Notes under the pieces: generated by a model
Database searches by the model: none
The model's input: the letters and a program-made list of their open reading frames with translations, nothing else
Told to the model about the DNA's origin: nothing
Program-made: the position numbers and the translations under genes
Shown: positions 1 to 11,877 of the stretch, piece by piece
Layout: every line of letters starts with the position of its first letter
Numbering within the stretch: position 1 is the stretch's first letter
Origin: Ptychodera flava
Lineage: Eukaryota > Hemichordata > Enteropneusta > Ptychoderidae
DNA length: 64,000 nt
Assembly: GCF_041260155.1 (NCBI RefSeq)
Contig: NC_091933.1
Location: 23,032,599 to 23,096,598 of the forward strand
Direction: 5' to 3'

Positions 1-346
1 AACCAGCCATATTCACATAACAGCATACATTTCTTTTCCCTTGGGCCTGAGAGTTGCCCCAAAACAGTCTGTTTCCCTCCACCTATGGCCTCATTGACAC
101 AGGGACAACTCTAAGGCTGTCCGGCAAACAGACCTATGCTGTTGCTCTAATGGTCAGTCATTATGTGTACAATATTGTCATTAATTATTTTTCCTTACAG
201 CAGTTGTACATTTTGCTTGTTTTCCTCCCTAAAATGCATTCAAATAAAAACTTGAATGTACCATGAATGTACAATGTGCAATTTTACCGTTGACATGAAA
301 GTTCAAGACCGGACTAACATTCAGTAGTCAACAATAACATAGGAAA
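1..346. other. Unannotated flank
   Basis: No convincing exon, splice-site chain or repeat boundary is visible before the first repeat copy. The short open frame here has no recognisable domain. The missing 3' exons of POLR1G (minus strand) could lie to the left of the window. Confidence 0.5.
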
Positions 347-1789
347 TATAGCTGCAAAGCAGCAATCACCGGGTTTCGAGACATCTCGGTCAACAGGGGC
401 AATAGAGAAATACATATGCAAAAAGATGGGAGGCTATGTTAGTATTTGTGAAATCGAGGTCAAAAGTAGTCGAGGTGATGTGTTATTTTGTTAAAAGAAT
501 TCAATATCATAGTTATCCCTTTATACCAAAAATCAGAATTCTAGCTCTATCACCTTAGCCTAGAATTAGATATGCACATAATTAATGAGGTCTTGTCATG
601 TGACATATTGACATTAGATTTCTATCCCATAGTACACCCTGTGTACCAAAATTCGGTTTTCTAGCCCTATTGGTTAGCCTAGAATTAGATATGTGCATAA
701 TTAATGAGGTCTGGTCACGTGACATATTGACAATAGATTTCTATCCCATAGTAGTCCCTGTGTACCAAAATTCGGATCTCTAGCCCTATTGGTTAGCTCA
801 GAATTAGATATGCACATAATTAATGAGTCTGGTCATGTGACATATTGACAATTGATTTCTACCCCAAACTACTATCTGTATACCAAAATTCGGATCTCTA
901 GTCCTATTGGTGAGCCTAGAATTAGATATGTGCATAATTAATGAGGTCTGGTCACGTGACATATTAACAATAGATTTCTATCCCATAGTAGTCCCTGTGT
1001 ACCAAAATTCGGATCTCTAGCCCTATTGGTTAGCCTAGAATTAGATATGCGCATAATTAATGAGGTCTGGTCACGTGACATATTTGCAATAGATTTCTAT
1101 CCCATAGTAGTCCCTGTGTACCAAAATTCGGATCTCTAGCCCTATTGGTTAGCCTAGAATTAGATATGCGCATAATTAATGAGGTCTGGTCACGTGACAT
1201 ATTTGCAATAGATTTCTATCCCATAGTAGTCCATGTGTACCAAAATTCGGATCTCTAGCCCTATTGGTTAGCCTAGAATTAGATATGCACAATTAATGAG
1301 GTCAAGGTCACGTGACCTGACCCAAAATATTTCGGTGAACATTAACAGCCAATGATCGTCTATGTCGAAAAAGAACCAGACTCCTAGCTCTATTGGCTAG
1401 CCTGTAATGGGCATTTGTAAATCTATAGGGGAGGTCAAAGGTCACTGAAAAATGTGAAAAATAATACTTTAAAAATCTTCTTCTCAAAATCGGCAGGGCC
1501 TATGACCTTGAAATTTGGCATGAAGGAGCCTAGCCCTATGGTCTACAAAAATATCTGACAGAATTTTGATTGGTTTATTTTTATGCAAATTAAGCCAAGT
1601 TGAAAGTTTAATTTCAATATGGCTGCCAGGTCACGTGACCCATTGTTATGGTCATGTGATCAAAAAATTACTTGTGAGGAGTTTTACCTATGTGCCAAAT
1701 TTGAAGTCTCTAGGTGCAACAGTGTTTGCGTGGCAGTTGCATTTAGAGGACGGAAGAAGAAGAAGAAGAAAAAGAATAATAATAATAAA
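347..1789 (+). mobile_element. Helentron-like non-autonomous element, copy 1 (A type)
   Basis: The copy starts at TATAGCTGCAAAGCAGC and continues with GGGTTTCGAGACATCTCGG, which resembles the 5' subterminal repeat of copies 3-5. It holds about seven units of a 119-bp tandem repeat (about 580-1330), a unique tail (about 1310-1750) with a GTCACGTGAC box, and an AAG/AAT microsatellite (1751-1789). It lacks the terminal stem-loop seen in copies 3-5 and runs straight into copy 2. It has no transposase or Rep/helicase reading frame. The family assignment is inferred from architecture only. Confidence 0.6.
580..1330. repeat. 119-bp tandem repeat array (A units) in copy 1
   Basis: Units of about 119 bp contain GGTCTGGTCACGTGACATAT, CCCATAGTAGTCCCTGTGTA and GCATAATTAATGAGG. 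The last units are nearly identical. Related arrays lie at about 2030-3360, 4570-5190 and 8310-8830. Confidence 0.85.
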
Positions 1790-3827
1790 TATAGCTGCAA
1801 AGCAGCAATCACCGGGTTTCGAGACATCTCGGTCAACAGGGGCAATAGAGAAATACATATGCAAAAAGATGGGAGGCTATGGTAGTATTTGTGAAATCGA
1901 GGTCAAAAGTAGTCGAGGTGATGTGACATTTTGTTAAAAGAATTCAATATCATAGTTATCCCTTTATACCAAAAATCAGACATCTAGCTCTATCACCTTA
2001 GCCTAGAATTATACATGTGCATAATTAATGAGGTCTTGTCATGTGACATAGTGACAATTGATTTCTATCCCATAGTACTCCCTGTGTACCAAAATTCTGA
2101 TCTCTAGCCCTATTGGTTAGCCTAGAATTAGATATGCGCATGATTAATGAGGTCTGGTCACGTGACATATTGACAATAGATTTCTATCCTATACTACTAT
2201 CTGTGTACCAAAATTCGGTTTTCTAGCCCTATTGGTTAGCCTAGAATTAGATATGTGCATAATTAATGAGGTCTGGTCACGTGACATTTTGACAATAGAT
2301 TTCTATGCCGTAGTAGTCCCTGTGTACCAAAATTCGGATCTCTAGTCCTATTGGTTAGCTCAAAATTATATATGCACATAATTAATGAGTCTGGTCATGT
2401 GACATATTGACAATTCATTTCTATCCCAAACTACTATCTGTGTACCAAAATTTGGATCTCTAGTCCTATTGGTTAGCCTAGAATTAGATATGTACATAAT
2501 TAATGAGGTCTGGTCATGTGACATATTTGCAATAGATTTCTATCCCATAGTAGTCCCTGTTTACCAAAATTCGGATCTCTAGCCCTATTGGTTAGCCTAG
2601 AATTAGATATGCGCATAATTAATGAGGTCTGGTCACCTGACATATTTGCAATAGATTTCTATCCCAAAGTAGTCCCTGTTTACCAAAATTTGGATCTCTA
2701 GCCCTATTGGTTAGCCTAGAATTAGATATGTGCATAATTAATGAGGTCTGGTCACCTGACATATTTGCAATAGATTTCTATCCCATAGTAGTCCCTGTGT
2801 ACCAAAATTCGGATCTCTAGCCCTATTGGTTAGCCTAGAATTAGATATGCGCATAATTAATGAGGTCTGGTCACGTGACATATTTGCAATAGATTTCTAT
2901 CCCATAGTAGTCCCTGTGTACCAAAATTCGGATCTCTAGCCCTATTGGTTAGCCTAGAATTAGATATGCGCATAATTAATGAGGTCTGGTCACGTGACAT
3001 ATTTGCAATAGATTTCTATCCCATAGTAGTCCCTGTGTACCAAAATTCGGATCTCTAGCCCATTGGTTAGCCTAGAATTAGATATGCGCATAATTAATGA
3101 GGTCTGGTCACGTGACATATTTGCAATAGATTTCTATCCCATAGTAGTCCCTGTGTACCAAAATTCGGATCTCTAGCCCTATTGGTTAGCCTAGAATTAG
3201 ATATGCGCATAATTAATGAGGTCTGGTCACGTGACATATTTGCAATAGATTTCTATCCCATAGTAGTCCCTGTGTACCAAAATTTGGATCTCTAGCCCTA
3301 TTGGATAGCCTAGAATTAGATATGCACATAATTAATAAGGTCTTGTCACGTGATCTGACCCAAAATATTTCGGTGAACATTAACAGCCAATGATCGTCTA
3401 TGTCGAAAAAGAACCAGACTCCTAGCTCTATTGGCTAGCCTGTAATGGGCATTTGTAAATCTATAGGGGAGGTCAAAGGTCACTGAAAAATATGAAAAAT
3501 AATACTTTAAAAATCTTCTTCTCAAAATCGGCAGGGCCTATGACCTTGAAATTTGGCATGAAGAAGCCTAGCCCTATGGTCTACAAAAATATCTAACAGA
3601 ATTTTGATTGGTTTATTTTTATGCAAATTAAGCCAAGTTGAAAGTTTAATTTCAATATGGCTGCCAGGTCACGTGACCCATTGTTATGGTCATGTGATCA
3701 AAAAATTACTTGTGAGGAGTTTTACCTATGTGCCAAATTTGAAGTCTCTAGGTGCAACGGTGTTCGCGTGGCAGTTGCATTTAGAGGACGGAAGAAGAAG
3801 AAGAAGAAAAAGAATAATAATAATAAA
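1790..3827 (+). mobile_element. Helentron-like non-autonomous element, copy 2 (A type)
   Basis: The 5' end and tail are nearly identical to copy 1, but the 119-bp unit array is longer (about 11 units, 2030-3360). The tail (3346-3800) repeats the copy 1 tail almost base for base, including the open frame that also appears in copy 1, so that frame is repeat sequence and not a gene. It ends in an AAG/AAT microsatellite joined directly to the TATAGCTGC start of copy 3. The close identity of copies 1 and 2 suggests recent duplication or co-amplification. Confidence 0.6.
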
Positions 3828-6019
3828 TATAGCTGCAAGCAGCGATGACCGGGTTTCGACACAAGTAGCAGCATTAAGAGCAAAAGAAAAATTAGATTGT
3901 GCGCATAATTAATGAAGTACAGGATGCAGTGTCATTAGGTCTCCCATCATACCACATATGAAGTCTGTAGCACTTGTGGTTATCAAGTTGTGGACATATC
4001 GGTATATTTAAGGTCAAAGGAGATGGAGGTCACATGACATTTTGTCAAAAATTTTTATTGCTAAGCTCTCCCTATATACCAAAAATCAACCTCTAGCTCT
4101 CTTTGCTGGCTAAGAATTAGATATGCGCATAATTAATTAGGTACAGGATGTGGTGTCATAAAGTCTCCCATCATACCAAATATGAAGGGTCTAGCACTGG
4201 GGTTACTTAGTTATGCCCATATATGTATATATAAGGTCAAAGGTCATGAAGGTCACATGACATTTTGTCAAAAAAATTGTACTGCTAAGTAATCCTATAT
4301 ACCAAAAATCAGACCTCTAGCTCTATTGGCTGGCTCAGAATTAGATATGCGCATAATTAATGAGGTACAGGATGTGATGTCATAAGGTCTCCCATCATAC
4401 CAAATATGAAGGGTGTACCACTTGTGGTTACTGAGTTATGGACATATACGTATATTCAAGGTCAAAGGTCATCGAGGTCACATGACATTTTGTCAAAAAA
4501 ATTGTATTGCTTAGTTATCCCTATATACCAAAAATCAGACCTCTAGCTCTATTGGCTGGCTCAGAATTAGATATGCGCATAATTAATGAGGTCTGGTCAC
4601 GTGACATATTTGCAATAGATTTCTATCCCATAGTAGTCCCTGTGTACCAAAATTTGGATCTCTAGCCCTATTGGTTAGCCTAGAATTAGATATGCGCATA
4701 ATTAATGAGGTCTGGTCACGTGACATATTCGCAATAGATTTCTATCCAATAGTAGTCCCTATATACCAAAATTCTGATCTCTAGCTCTATTGGTTAGCCT
4801 AGAATTAGATATGCGCATAATTAATGAGGTCTGGTCACGTGACATATTTGCAATAGATTTCTATCCATAGTAGTCCCTGTGTACCAAAATTCGGATCTCT
4901 AGCCCTATTGGTTAGCCTAGAATTAGATATGCGCATAATTAATGAGGTCTGGTCACGTGACATATTGCAATAGATTTCTATCCCATAGTAGTCCCTGGTA
5001 CCAAAATTTGGATCTCTAGCCCTATTGGTTAGCTTAGAATTAGATATGCGCATAATTAATGAGGTCTGGTCACGTGACATATTTGCAATAGATTTCTATC
5101 CCATAGTAGTCCCTGTGTACCAAAATTCGGATCTCTAGCCCTATTGGTTAGCCTAGAATTAGATATGCGCATAATTAATGAGGTCAAGGTCACGTGACCT
5201 GACCCAAAATTTTTCGGTGAACATTAACAGCCAATGATCGTCTATGTCGAAAAAGAACCAGACTCCTAGCTCTATTGGCTAGCCTATAATGGGCATTTGT
5301 AAATCAATAGGGGAGGTCAAAGGTCACAGAAAAATATGAAAAATAATACTTTAAAAATCTTCTTCTCAAAATCGGCAAGAGCTGTGACCTTGATATTTGG
5401 CATGAAGGGGCCCAACCCTATGGTCTACCAAAATTTAGGACAGAATTTTGATTGGTTAATTTTTATGCAAATGAAGTCAATTTTAAAGTTTATTTTCAAA
5501 ATGGCCGAAAGGTCACGTGACCTTTGTTATGGTCATGTGACAAAAAAATTACTTTTGCTGAGTTGTACCTGTGTACCAAATATGAAGTCTCTAGGTGCAG
5601 CGGTGTTTGCGTGGTAGGTGCAAAAGCGCGACAGAAGAAGAAGAAGAATATAATAATAATAATATTAAAAATCTTCTTCTCAAAATCGGGAGGGCCTATG
5701 ACCTTGAAATTTGGCATGAAGGAGCCCAATCCTATGGTCTACAAAAATATAGGACAGATTTTGATTGGTTAATTTTTATGCAAATGAAGTCAATTTTAAG
5801 TTTATTTTCAAAATAGGAAAAAGGTCACGTGACCCCTGATTATGGTCATGTGATCAAAAATTTACTTTCGTACACTTCTACCTATGTGCCAAATTGAAGA
5901 CTCTAGGTCCAGCGGTTTTGCTCCAGAGTTCCAAACGTGCGACAGAAGAAGAAGAAGAATAATAATAAAAACAGAACGATTACAATAGGGTTTCGCACCC
6001 ATGGTGTCGAAACCCTAAA
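3828..6019 (+). mobile_element. Helentron-like non-autonomous element, copy 3 (B type, complete)
   Basis: The 5' end is TATAGCTGCAAGCAGCGA with GGGTTTCGACAC at 3851-3862. The 3' end is a stem-loop with arms AGGGTTTCG (5987-5995) and CGAAACCCT (6008-6016), followed by AA. GTGTCGAAACCC in the 3' arm is the exact inverse of the 5' GGGTTTCGACAC, so the two ends carry 12-bp subterminal inverted repeats. Inside are 227-bp B units (about 3900-4570), then 119-bp A units (about 4570-5190). The tail module occurs twice (about 5320-5665 and 5666-5960), each time followed by an AAG/AAT microsatellite. This matches the described layout of non-autonomous Helentrons: subterminal inverted repeats, central tandem repeats, a microsatellite and a 3' hairpin. 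Confidence 0.65.
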
Positions 6020-7562
6020 TATAGCTGCAAGCAGCGATTACTGGGTTTCGACACAAGTGGCAGCATTAGAGGAAAAGAAAAATTAGATTATGCGCATAAT
6101 TAATGATGTACAGGATGTGGTGTCATATGGTCTCCCATCATACCAAATATGATGGGTGTAGCACTTGTGGTTAAATAGTTATGGACATATACTCATATTT
6201 AAGGTCAAAGGTCATCGAGGTCACATAACATTTTGTCAAAAAAATTGTAATGCTTAGTTATACCTATATACCATAAATCAGACCTATAAATCTACTGGCT
6301 GGCTCAGAATTACATATGCGCATAATCAATGAGGTACAGGATGTGGTGTCATAAGGTCTCCCATCATACCAAATATGAAGGGTGTAGCACTTGGGGTTAC
6401 TTAGTTATTGCCATATATGTATATTTGAGGTCAAAGGTCATCGGGGTCACATGACATTTTGTCAAAAAAATTGTATTGCTAAGTTATCCCTATATACCAA
6501 AAATCAGACCTCTAGCTCTGTTGGCTGGCTCAGAATTAGATATGCGCATAATTAATGAGATACAGGATGTGATATCATAAGGTCTCCCATCATACCAAAT
6601 ATGAAGGGTGTAGCACTTATGGTTACCGAGTTATGGGCATATACTCATATTTAAGGTCAAAGGTCATCCAGGTCACATGACATTTTGTCACAAAATTTGT
6701 ATTGCTAAGTTATCCCTATATACCAAAAATCAGACCTCTAGCTCTGTTGGCTGGCTCAGAATTAGATATGCGCATAATTAATGAGGTACAGGATGTGATG
6801 TCATAAGGTCTCCCATCATACCAAATATGAAGGGTGTAGCACTTGTGGTTACTGAGTTATGGACATATACTCATATTTAAGGTCAAAGGTCATCGAGGTC
6901 ACATGACATTTTGTCAAAAAATTTGTATTGCTAAGTTATCCCTATATACCAAAAATCAGACCTCTAGCTCTATTGGCTAGCTCAGAATTAGAAATGCGCA
7001 TAATAAATGAGTTGCAGGAAGATGCGAAGGTCAAAGGTCAAGTTGAATCCCCAAAATTGTGGAGTGCAATTTGGTCCCCTGCTGGCCATTGTCCAATAGA
7101 CGCTGGCTGTCTTGGACTTTAACATAGGCGAGAATAAGCCATTGCCATAGCTTAGCTGCATAGGTATAGGGGAGGTCAAAGGTCATAGAAAAATCAGAAA
7201 AATAATACTTTAAAAATCTTCTTCTCAAAATCGGGAGGGCCTATGACCTTGAAATTTGGCATGAAGGAGCCCAATCCTATGGTCTACAAAAATATAGGAC
7301 AGAATTTTGATTGGTTAATTTTTATGCAAATGAAGTCAATTTTAAAGTTTATTTTCAAAATAGGAAAAAGGTCACGTGACCCCTGATTATGGTCATGTGA
7401 TCAAAAATTTACTTTTGTACACTTCTACCTATGTGCCAGAAATGAAGACTCTAGGTCAAGCGGTTTTAGCTCCAGAGTTCCAAACGTGCGACAGAAGAAG
7501 AAAAATAATAAAAAAAGAACGATAACAATAGGGTTTCGCACCCATGGTGTCGAAACCCTAAA
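6020..7562 (+). mobile_element. Helentron-like non-autonomous element, copy 4 (B type, complete)
   Basis: The 5' repeat GGGTTTCGACAC is at 6043-6054 and the 3' stem-loop arms are at 7530-7538 and 7551-7559. The interior holds only 227-bp B units (about 6080-6990) and no A units. A diverged segment (about 7010-7160) and the common tail follow. The copy begins four bases after the hairpin of copy 3. Confidence 0.65.
6080..6990. repeat. 227-bp tandem repeat array (B units) in copy 4
   Basis: The GCGCATAATTAATGAG core recurs about every 227 bp (about 6316, 6543, 6770). Each unit carries CTCCCATCATACCAAATATG, AGGTCAAAGGTCA and GGTCACATGACATTTTGTCA. Related arrays lie at about 3900-4570 and 7620-8310. 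A and B units share the GCATAATTAATGA segment, so they are probably distant relatives. Confidence 0.8.
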
Positions 7563-9430
7563 TATAGCTGCAAGCAGCGATGACCGGGTTTCGACACAAG
7601 TAGCAGCATTAAGAGCAAAAGAAAAATTAGATTGTGCGCATAATTAATGAAGTACAGGATGCAGTGTCATTAGGTCTCCCATCATACCACATATGAAGTC
7701 TGTAGCACTTGTGGTTATCAAGTTGTGGACATATAGGTATATTTAAGGTCAAAGGTCATCGAGGTCACATGACATTTTGTCAAAAAAATTTTATTGCTAA
7801 GCTCCCCTATTTACCAAAAATCAGACCTCTAGCTCTCTTTGCTGGCTAAGAATTAGATATGCGCATAATTAATTAGGTACAGGATGTGGTGTCATAAGGT
7901 CTCCCATCATACCAAATATGAAAGGTCTAGCACTTGGGGTTACTTAGTTATGCCCATATATGTATATATAAGGTCAAAGGTCATGAAGGTCACATGACAT
8001 TTTGTCAAAAAAATTGTACTGCTAAGTTATCCCTATATACCAAAAATCAGACATCTAGCTCTATTGGCTGGCTCAGAATTAAATATGCGCATAATTAATG
8101 AGGTACAGGATGTGATGTCATAAGGTGTCCCATCATACCAAATATGAAGGGTGTAGCACTTGTGGTTACTGAGTTATGGACATATACGTATATTCAAGGT
8201 CAAAGGTCATTGAGGTCACATGACATTTTGTCAAAAAAATTGTAATGCCAAGTTATCCCTATATACCAAAAATCAGACCTCTAGCTCTATTGGCTGGCTC
8301 AGAATTAGATATGCGCATAATTAATGAGGTCTGGTCACGTGACATATTTGCAATAGATTTCTATCCATAGTAGTCCCTATGTACCAAAATTCTGGATCTC
8401 TAGCTCTATTGGTTAGCCTAGAATTAGATATGCGCATAATTAATGAGGTCTGGTCACGTGACATATTTGCAATAGATTTCTATCCCATAGTAGTCCCTGT
8501 GTACCAAAATTCGGATCTCTAGCCCTATTGGTAAGTCTAGAATTAGATATGCACATAATTAATGAGGTCTGGTCACGTGACATAATTGCAATAGATTTCT
8601 ATCCCATAGTAGTCCCTGTGTACCAAAATTTGGATCTCTAGCCCTATTGGTTAGCTTAGAATTAGATATGCGCATAATTAATGAGGTCTGGTCACGTGAC
8701 ATATTTGCAATAGATTTCTATCCCATAGTAGTCCCTGTGTACCAAAATTCGGATCTCTAGCCCTATTGGTTAGCCTAGAATTAGATATGCGCATAATTAA
8801 TGAGGTCAAGGTCACGTGACCTGACCCAAAATTTTTCGGTGAACATTAACAGCCAATGATCGTCTATGTCGAAAAAGAACCAGACTCCTAGCTCTATTGG
8901 CTAGCCTATAATGGGCATTTGTAAATCTATACGGGAGGTCAAAGGTCACTGAAAAATATGAAAATAATACTTTAAAAATCTTCTTCTCAAAATCGGAAGA
9001 CCTGTGACCTTGATATTTGGCATGAAGGGGCCTAACCCTATGGTCTACAAAAATATAGGACAGAATTTTGATTGGTTATTTTTTATGCAAATGAAGTCAA
9101 TTTTAAAGTTTATTTTCAAAATGGCCGAAAGGTCACGTGACCTTTTGTTATGGTCATGTGACCAAAAAATTACTTTTGCTGAGTTGTACCTGTGTACCAA
9201 ATATAAAGTCTCTAGGTGCAACGGTGTTCGCGTGGTAGTCACAGAAGTGCGACGGAAGAAGAAGAAGAAGAAGAATAATAATAATAATAATAATAATAAA
9301 AAACAGAACGATTACAAGAGGGTTTCGCACCCATGGTGTCGAAACCCTAATAATAATAATAAAAAACAGAACGATTACAAGAGGGTTTCGGACCCATGGT
9401 GTCGAAACCCTAATAATAATAATAATAATA
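7563..9430 (+). mobile_element. Helentron-like non-autonomous element, copy 5 (B type) with doubled 3' hairpin
   Basis: The 5' repeat GGGTTTCGACAC is at 7586-7597. B units run to about 8310, A units from about 8310 to 8830, and the common tail follows. The 3' hairpin is present twice, with arms 9319-9327/9340-9348 and 9382-9390/9403-9411. Each is preceded by the same AACAGAACGATTACAAGAG module and separated from the next by AAT triplets. Long open frames here are translations of AAG/AAT runs. Confidence 0.65.
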
Positions 9431-9732
9431 ATAATAACAAGGCAGTATTGCTGAAGGCAATGAGTACTTGGGCCGTGATAGAGTAATTTTGAGGACAATA
9501 TATACTACTATTCAAATATGGTCTTGAATTTCCTCCTGTCAATTAGGCATTTGATTAACTGGTTATTAAACCAAGCAATGGCATGACAACGGCAAAATAT
9601 GTCTAGCAACTTTTGTGGAGTTTGAGGCAGGGGTTCTTTATTTATAGTGAAAATTGCTTAAACTCCTTAAATATTCAAATTACAGCAAATTTCTTTTGTT
9701 CTCGATGGTAGATGTCTAATATTTAGATGGGC

Positions 9733-10024
9733 ATATTTAGATTTCTACCCTATAGTTATTCCTATATACCAAAAATCGGACATCCAGCTCTATTGGCTTG
9801 CTCAAATTAGATATGCGCATAATTAATGAGGTACAATATGTGGTGTCATAAGGTGTCCCATCATACTAAATATGAAGGGTGTAGCACTTGTGGTTACTGA
9901 GTTGTGGACAAATATATCTATTTGAGGTCAAAGGTCATGAGGTCACGTGACATTTTGTCAAAATAATTGTATTGCTAAGTTATTCCTATATACCAAAAAT
10001 CAGACCTCTAGCTCTATTGGCTCG
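9733..10024 (+). repeat. Isolated B-unit remnant
   Basis: About 1.3 diverged copies of the 227-bp B unit stand outside the main array, with the same CCCATCATACTAAATATGAA, AGGTCAAAGGTCA and GGTCACGTGACATTTTGTCA segments. Neither element end is present. Confidence 0.75.
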
Positions 10025-10305
10025 CTCGCTTGAAAACAATCTCATAAACCTGGCCATATGGGCAACTGTGTATGGGCAGCTGGATACTTGACTTCCCGGA
10101 GAAGGCGAGCTGTCACGTTCAAGCTCAGGATTATTTGTCGATCAAATTTCAGTAAATTTACCTTACCTAGATGAAATTTTGTCTATAGGCTGAAATTTCG
10201 CCGAATTTTGACGAAATTGCATCGATTTTTCAGGTTCATATCCGACATTTTTGAGTTTTGAGTGCAGACAGAAATAAGTTTTGAGGCAACATGGCTGCGA
10301 CACCA

Positions 10306-11557
10306 TGTTGACCCGGTATCTGCTAAAGTGCGGGTTGCGGGCTGCGGGTTTTTAGAATTATGGCTAGATTTCTAATATATGTAATATGGCATTTAGTATA
10401 TAAGAAATAAAACCTTTATAATGTGTCTATTATCAATAATGATGATCAGGTCTATCGTACAGTATCCTTTTCCTGCGAAGTCCATATTTCACCATCAGGT
10501 CAAGATGGTTAAAATTAATGAAACACTACTATATGGTGTATTTTAACGTAATACTGTATATTTGAAGGCTGTTGAAAACATCAATGCTGTAAACTTGATT
10601 TTTTGGACTAAAGATGCTATAACAGACCAAACCAAATGGGTGAAAATACGTCATGTTTCTGAAAAAAATCAAAATCTGCTAAACTAAAAGCGGCGATTCC
10701 GAGGACCAATTTATTTATCCGAGCTGCCTGGCCATTACAAATAATTAGGGATCTGAATCACTTTTCTTTCTTGCCATGGATGTGAGTGAGAAATATACGT
10801 AATACCAGACTGACAAAAAAAATCGCGCCTCGGAAATGTCGCCACTTATCGCGGAATGAAAATTGTTACATTTCTAGTATCAGGCCATAGGAAGTAAATT
10901 CTCTGTAATGCATCCATTCACAATTCGGTTCCAGGGCAACTCATACAGAAAATTAAACAATGCCTAGTTAAATGCAATGCATAAGGAAAGATGTGACTTA
11001 AAAAAGCGTAGAAGTGATGTGTATTGTAAATGCCGTGTATTTTTCATGAAATCTTTAAAAAGAAAAAGACGTACAACAAAGGACTTAGTTTACTTTGCCG
11101 TTTCGGTTCAAGCGAGGTCGCGACCTCAGAGAACGACATTCTGCTAACATTTTACGCGAGAATTTCAGTGGGAAAAACACGCCGGTGCGTTGCCTTATTT
11201 TCAGGAATCGATCTAATAGGAATATTTTTGGATGAGTTTGTGTTCTGCAGCTCTCAATAATTTATCTCCTAATATCATGAACGTATGACTTGCACCTGCA
11301 GTATGATCGTCGCTCCATGCCGGTATGCCCCCTTCAAGCATTTGATCCAGCGTGACTTTGAAAAGTTTCCTAGGACTATAATCGTGTTCACCACAATAAA
11401 ATTATTTGAAACGGCGTTGAAAACGATTTTGAAAATTGTGCTCTTATCGGCGGTTGAACTAATCTGAAGTGTGAGAAGGGCGAAAATGATATCAAAAAAC
11501 ACACATTTTTTCATGCCCGCAACCCGCAACCCGCAAAATAGCGCATCCGGTTGACCC
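10306..11557. mobile_element. Inverted-repeat element, unclassified
   Basis: The left arm (10306-10350) holds GCGGGTTGCGGGCTGCGGG and TTGACCCGG. The right arm (11515-11557) is its imperfect inverse, GCCCGCAACCCGCAACCCGC followed by CCGGTTGACCC. The 1.25 kb between the arms holds only short frames with no recognised domain. It looks like a degraded or non-autonomous DNA transposon. Its superfamily is not evident. Confidence 0.5.
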
Positions 11558-11560
11558 TGC

Positions 11561-11877
11561 CTAGCCCTGCGTACGATGCTATGTGCTACAGCTAACACGC
11601 ATCGTACGCAGGGCTAGCGAGAGAGTTGCCGACATCGACGGTTATTTACGAGAAGTGAATAAAAGACTGTCATTTTTGGAAGCGATCGAGTAGCTGAGGT
11701 AGGCTGGGATACGACTTGGGCCCAAGAACGCTGAATTTCGGCAGTAATTTGGCTTTTTACGTGAAGTCCCAAAATGGATTTGAAGTCACCGACCCTACGT
11801 ACGGGTCTTTGCAGGGCTGTGCCAGTGAGCGGGGCGATTAGCTGTAGCGGAACACACAGCATCGTACGCAGGGCTAG
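11561..11877. mobile_element. 317-bp MITE with TTGACCC flank duplication
   Basis: The termini are inverted repeats: CTAGCCCTGCGTACGATGCT at 11561-11580 and its exact inverse at 11858-11877. The left end itself folds into a hairpin (11561-11617). TTGACCC occurs on both sides (11551-11557 and 11878-11884), consistent with a 7-8 bp target duplication, though three bases (TGC) separate the left copy from the terminus. It sits at the right arm of the 10306-11557 element, so it inserted later. Confidence 0.6.

Noticed and set aside
1566..3912. Two near-identical open frames beginning MIGLFLCKLSQVESL as a duplicated gene
   Set aside because: They are translations of the repeated tail module of copies 1 and 2, ending in AAG/AAT microsatellite; no domain and no conservation beyond the repeat.
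580..9000. Regular repeats as a CRISPR array
   Set aside because: Units of 119 and 227 bp repeat over their whole length with no variable spacers, and the genome is eukaryotic.
9004..9498. 160-aa and 114-aa frames on opposite strands
   Set aside because: Composed of poly-Lys/Asn or poly-Ile translations of triplet repeats and the hairpin module.
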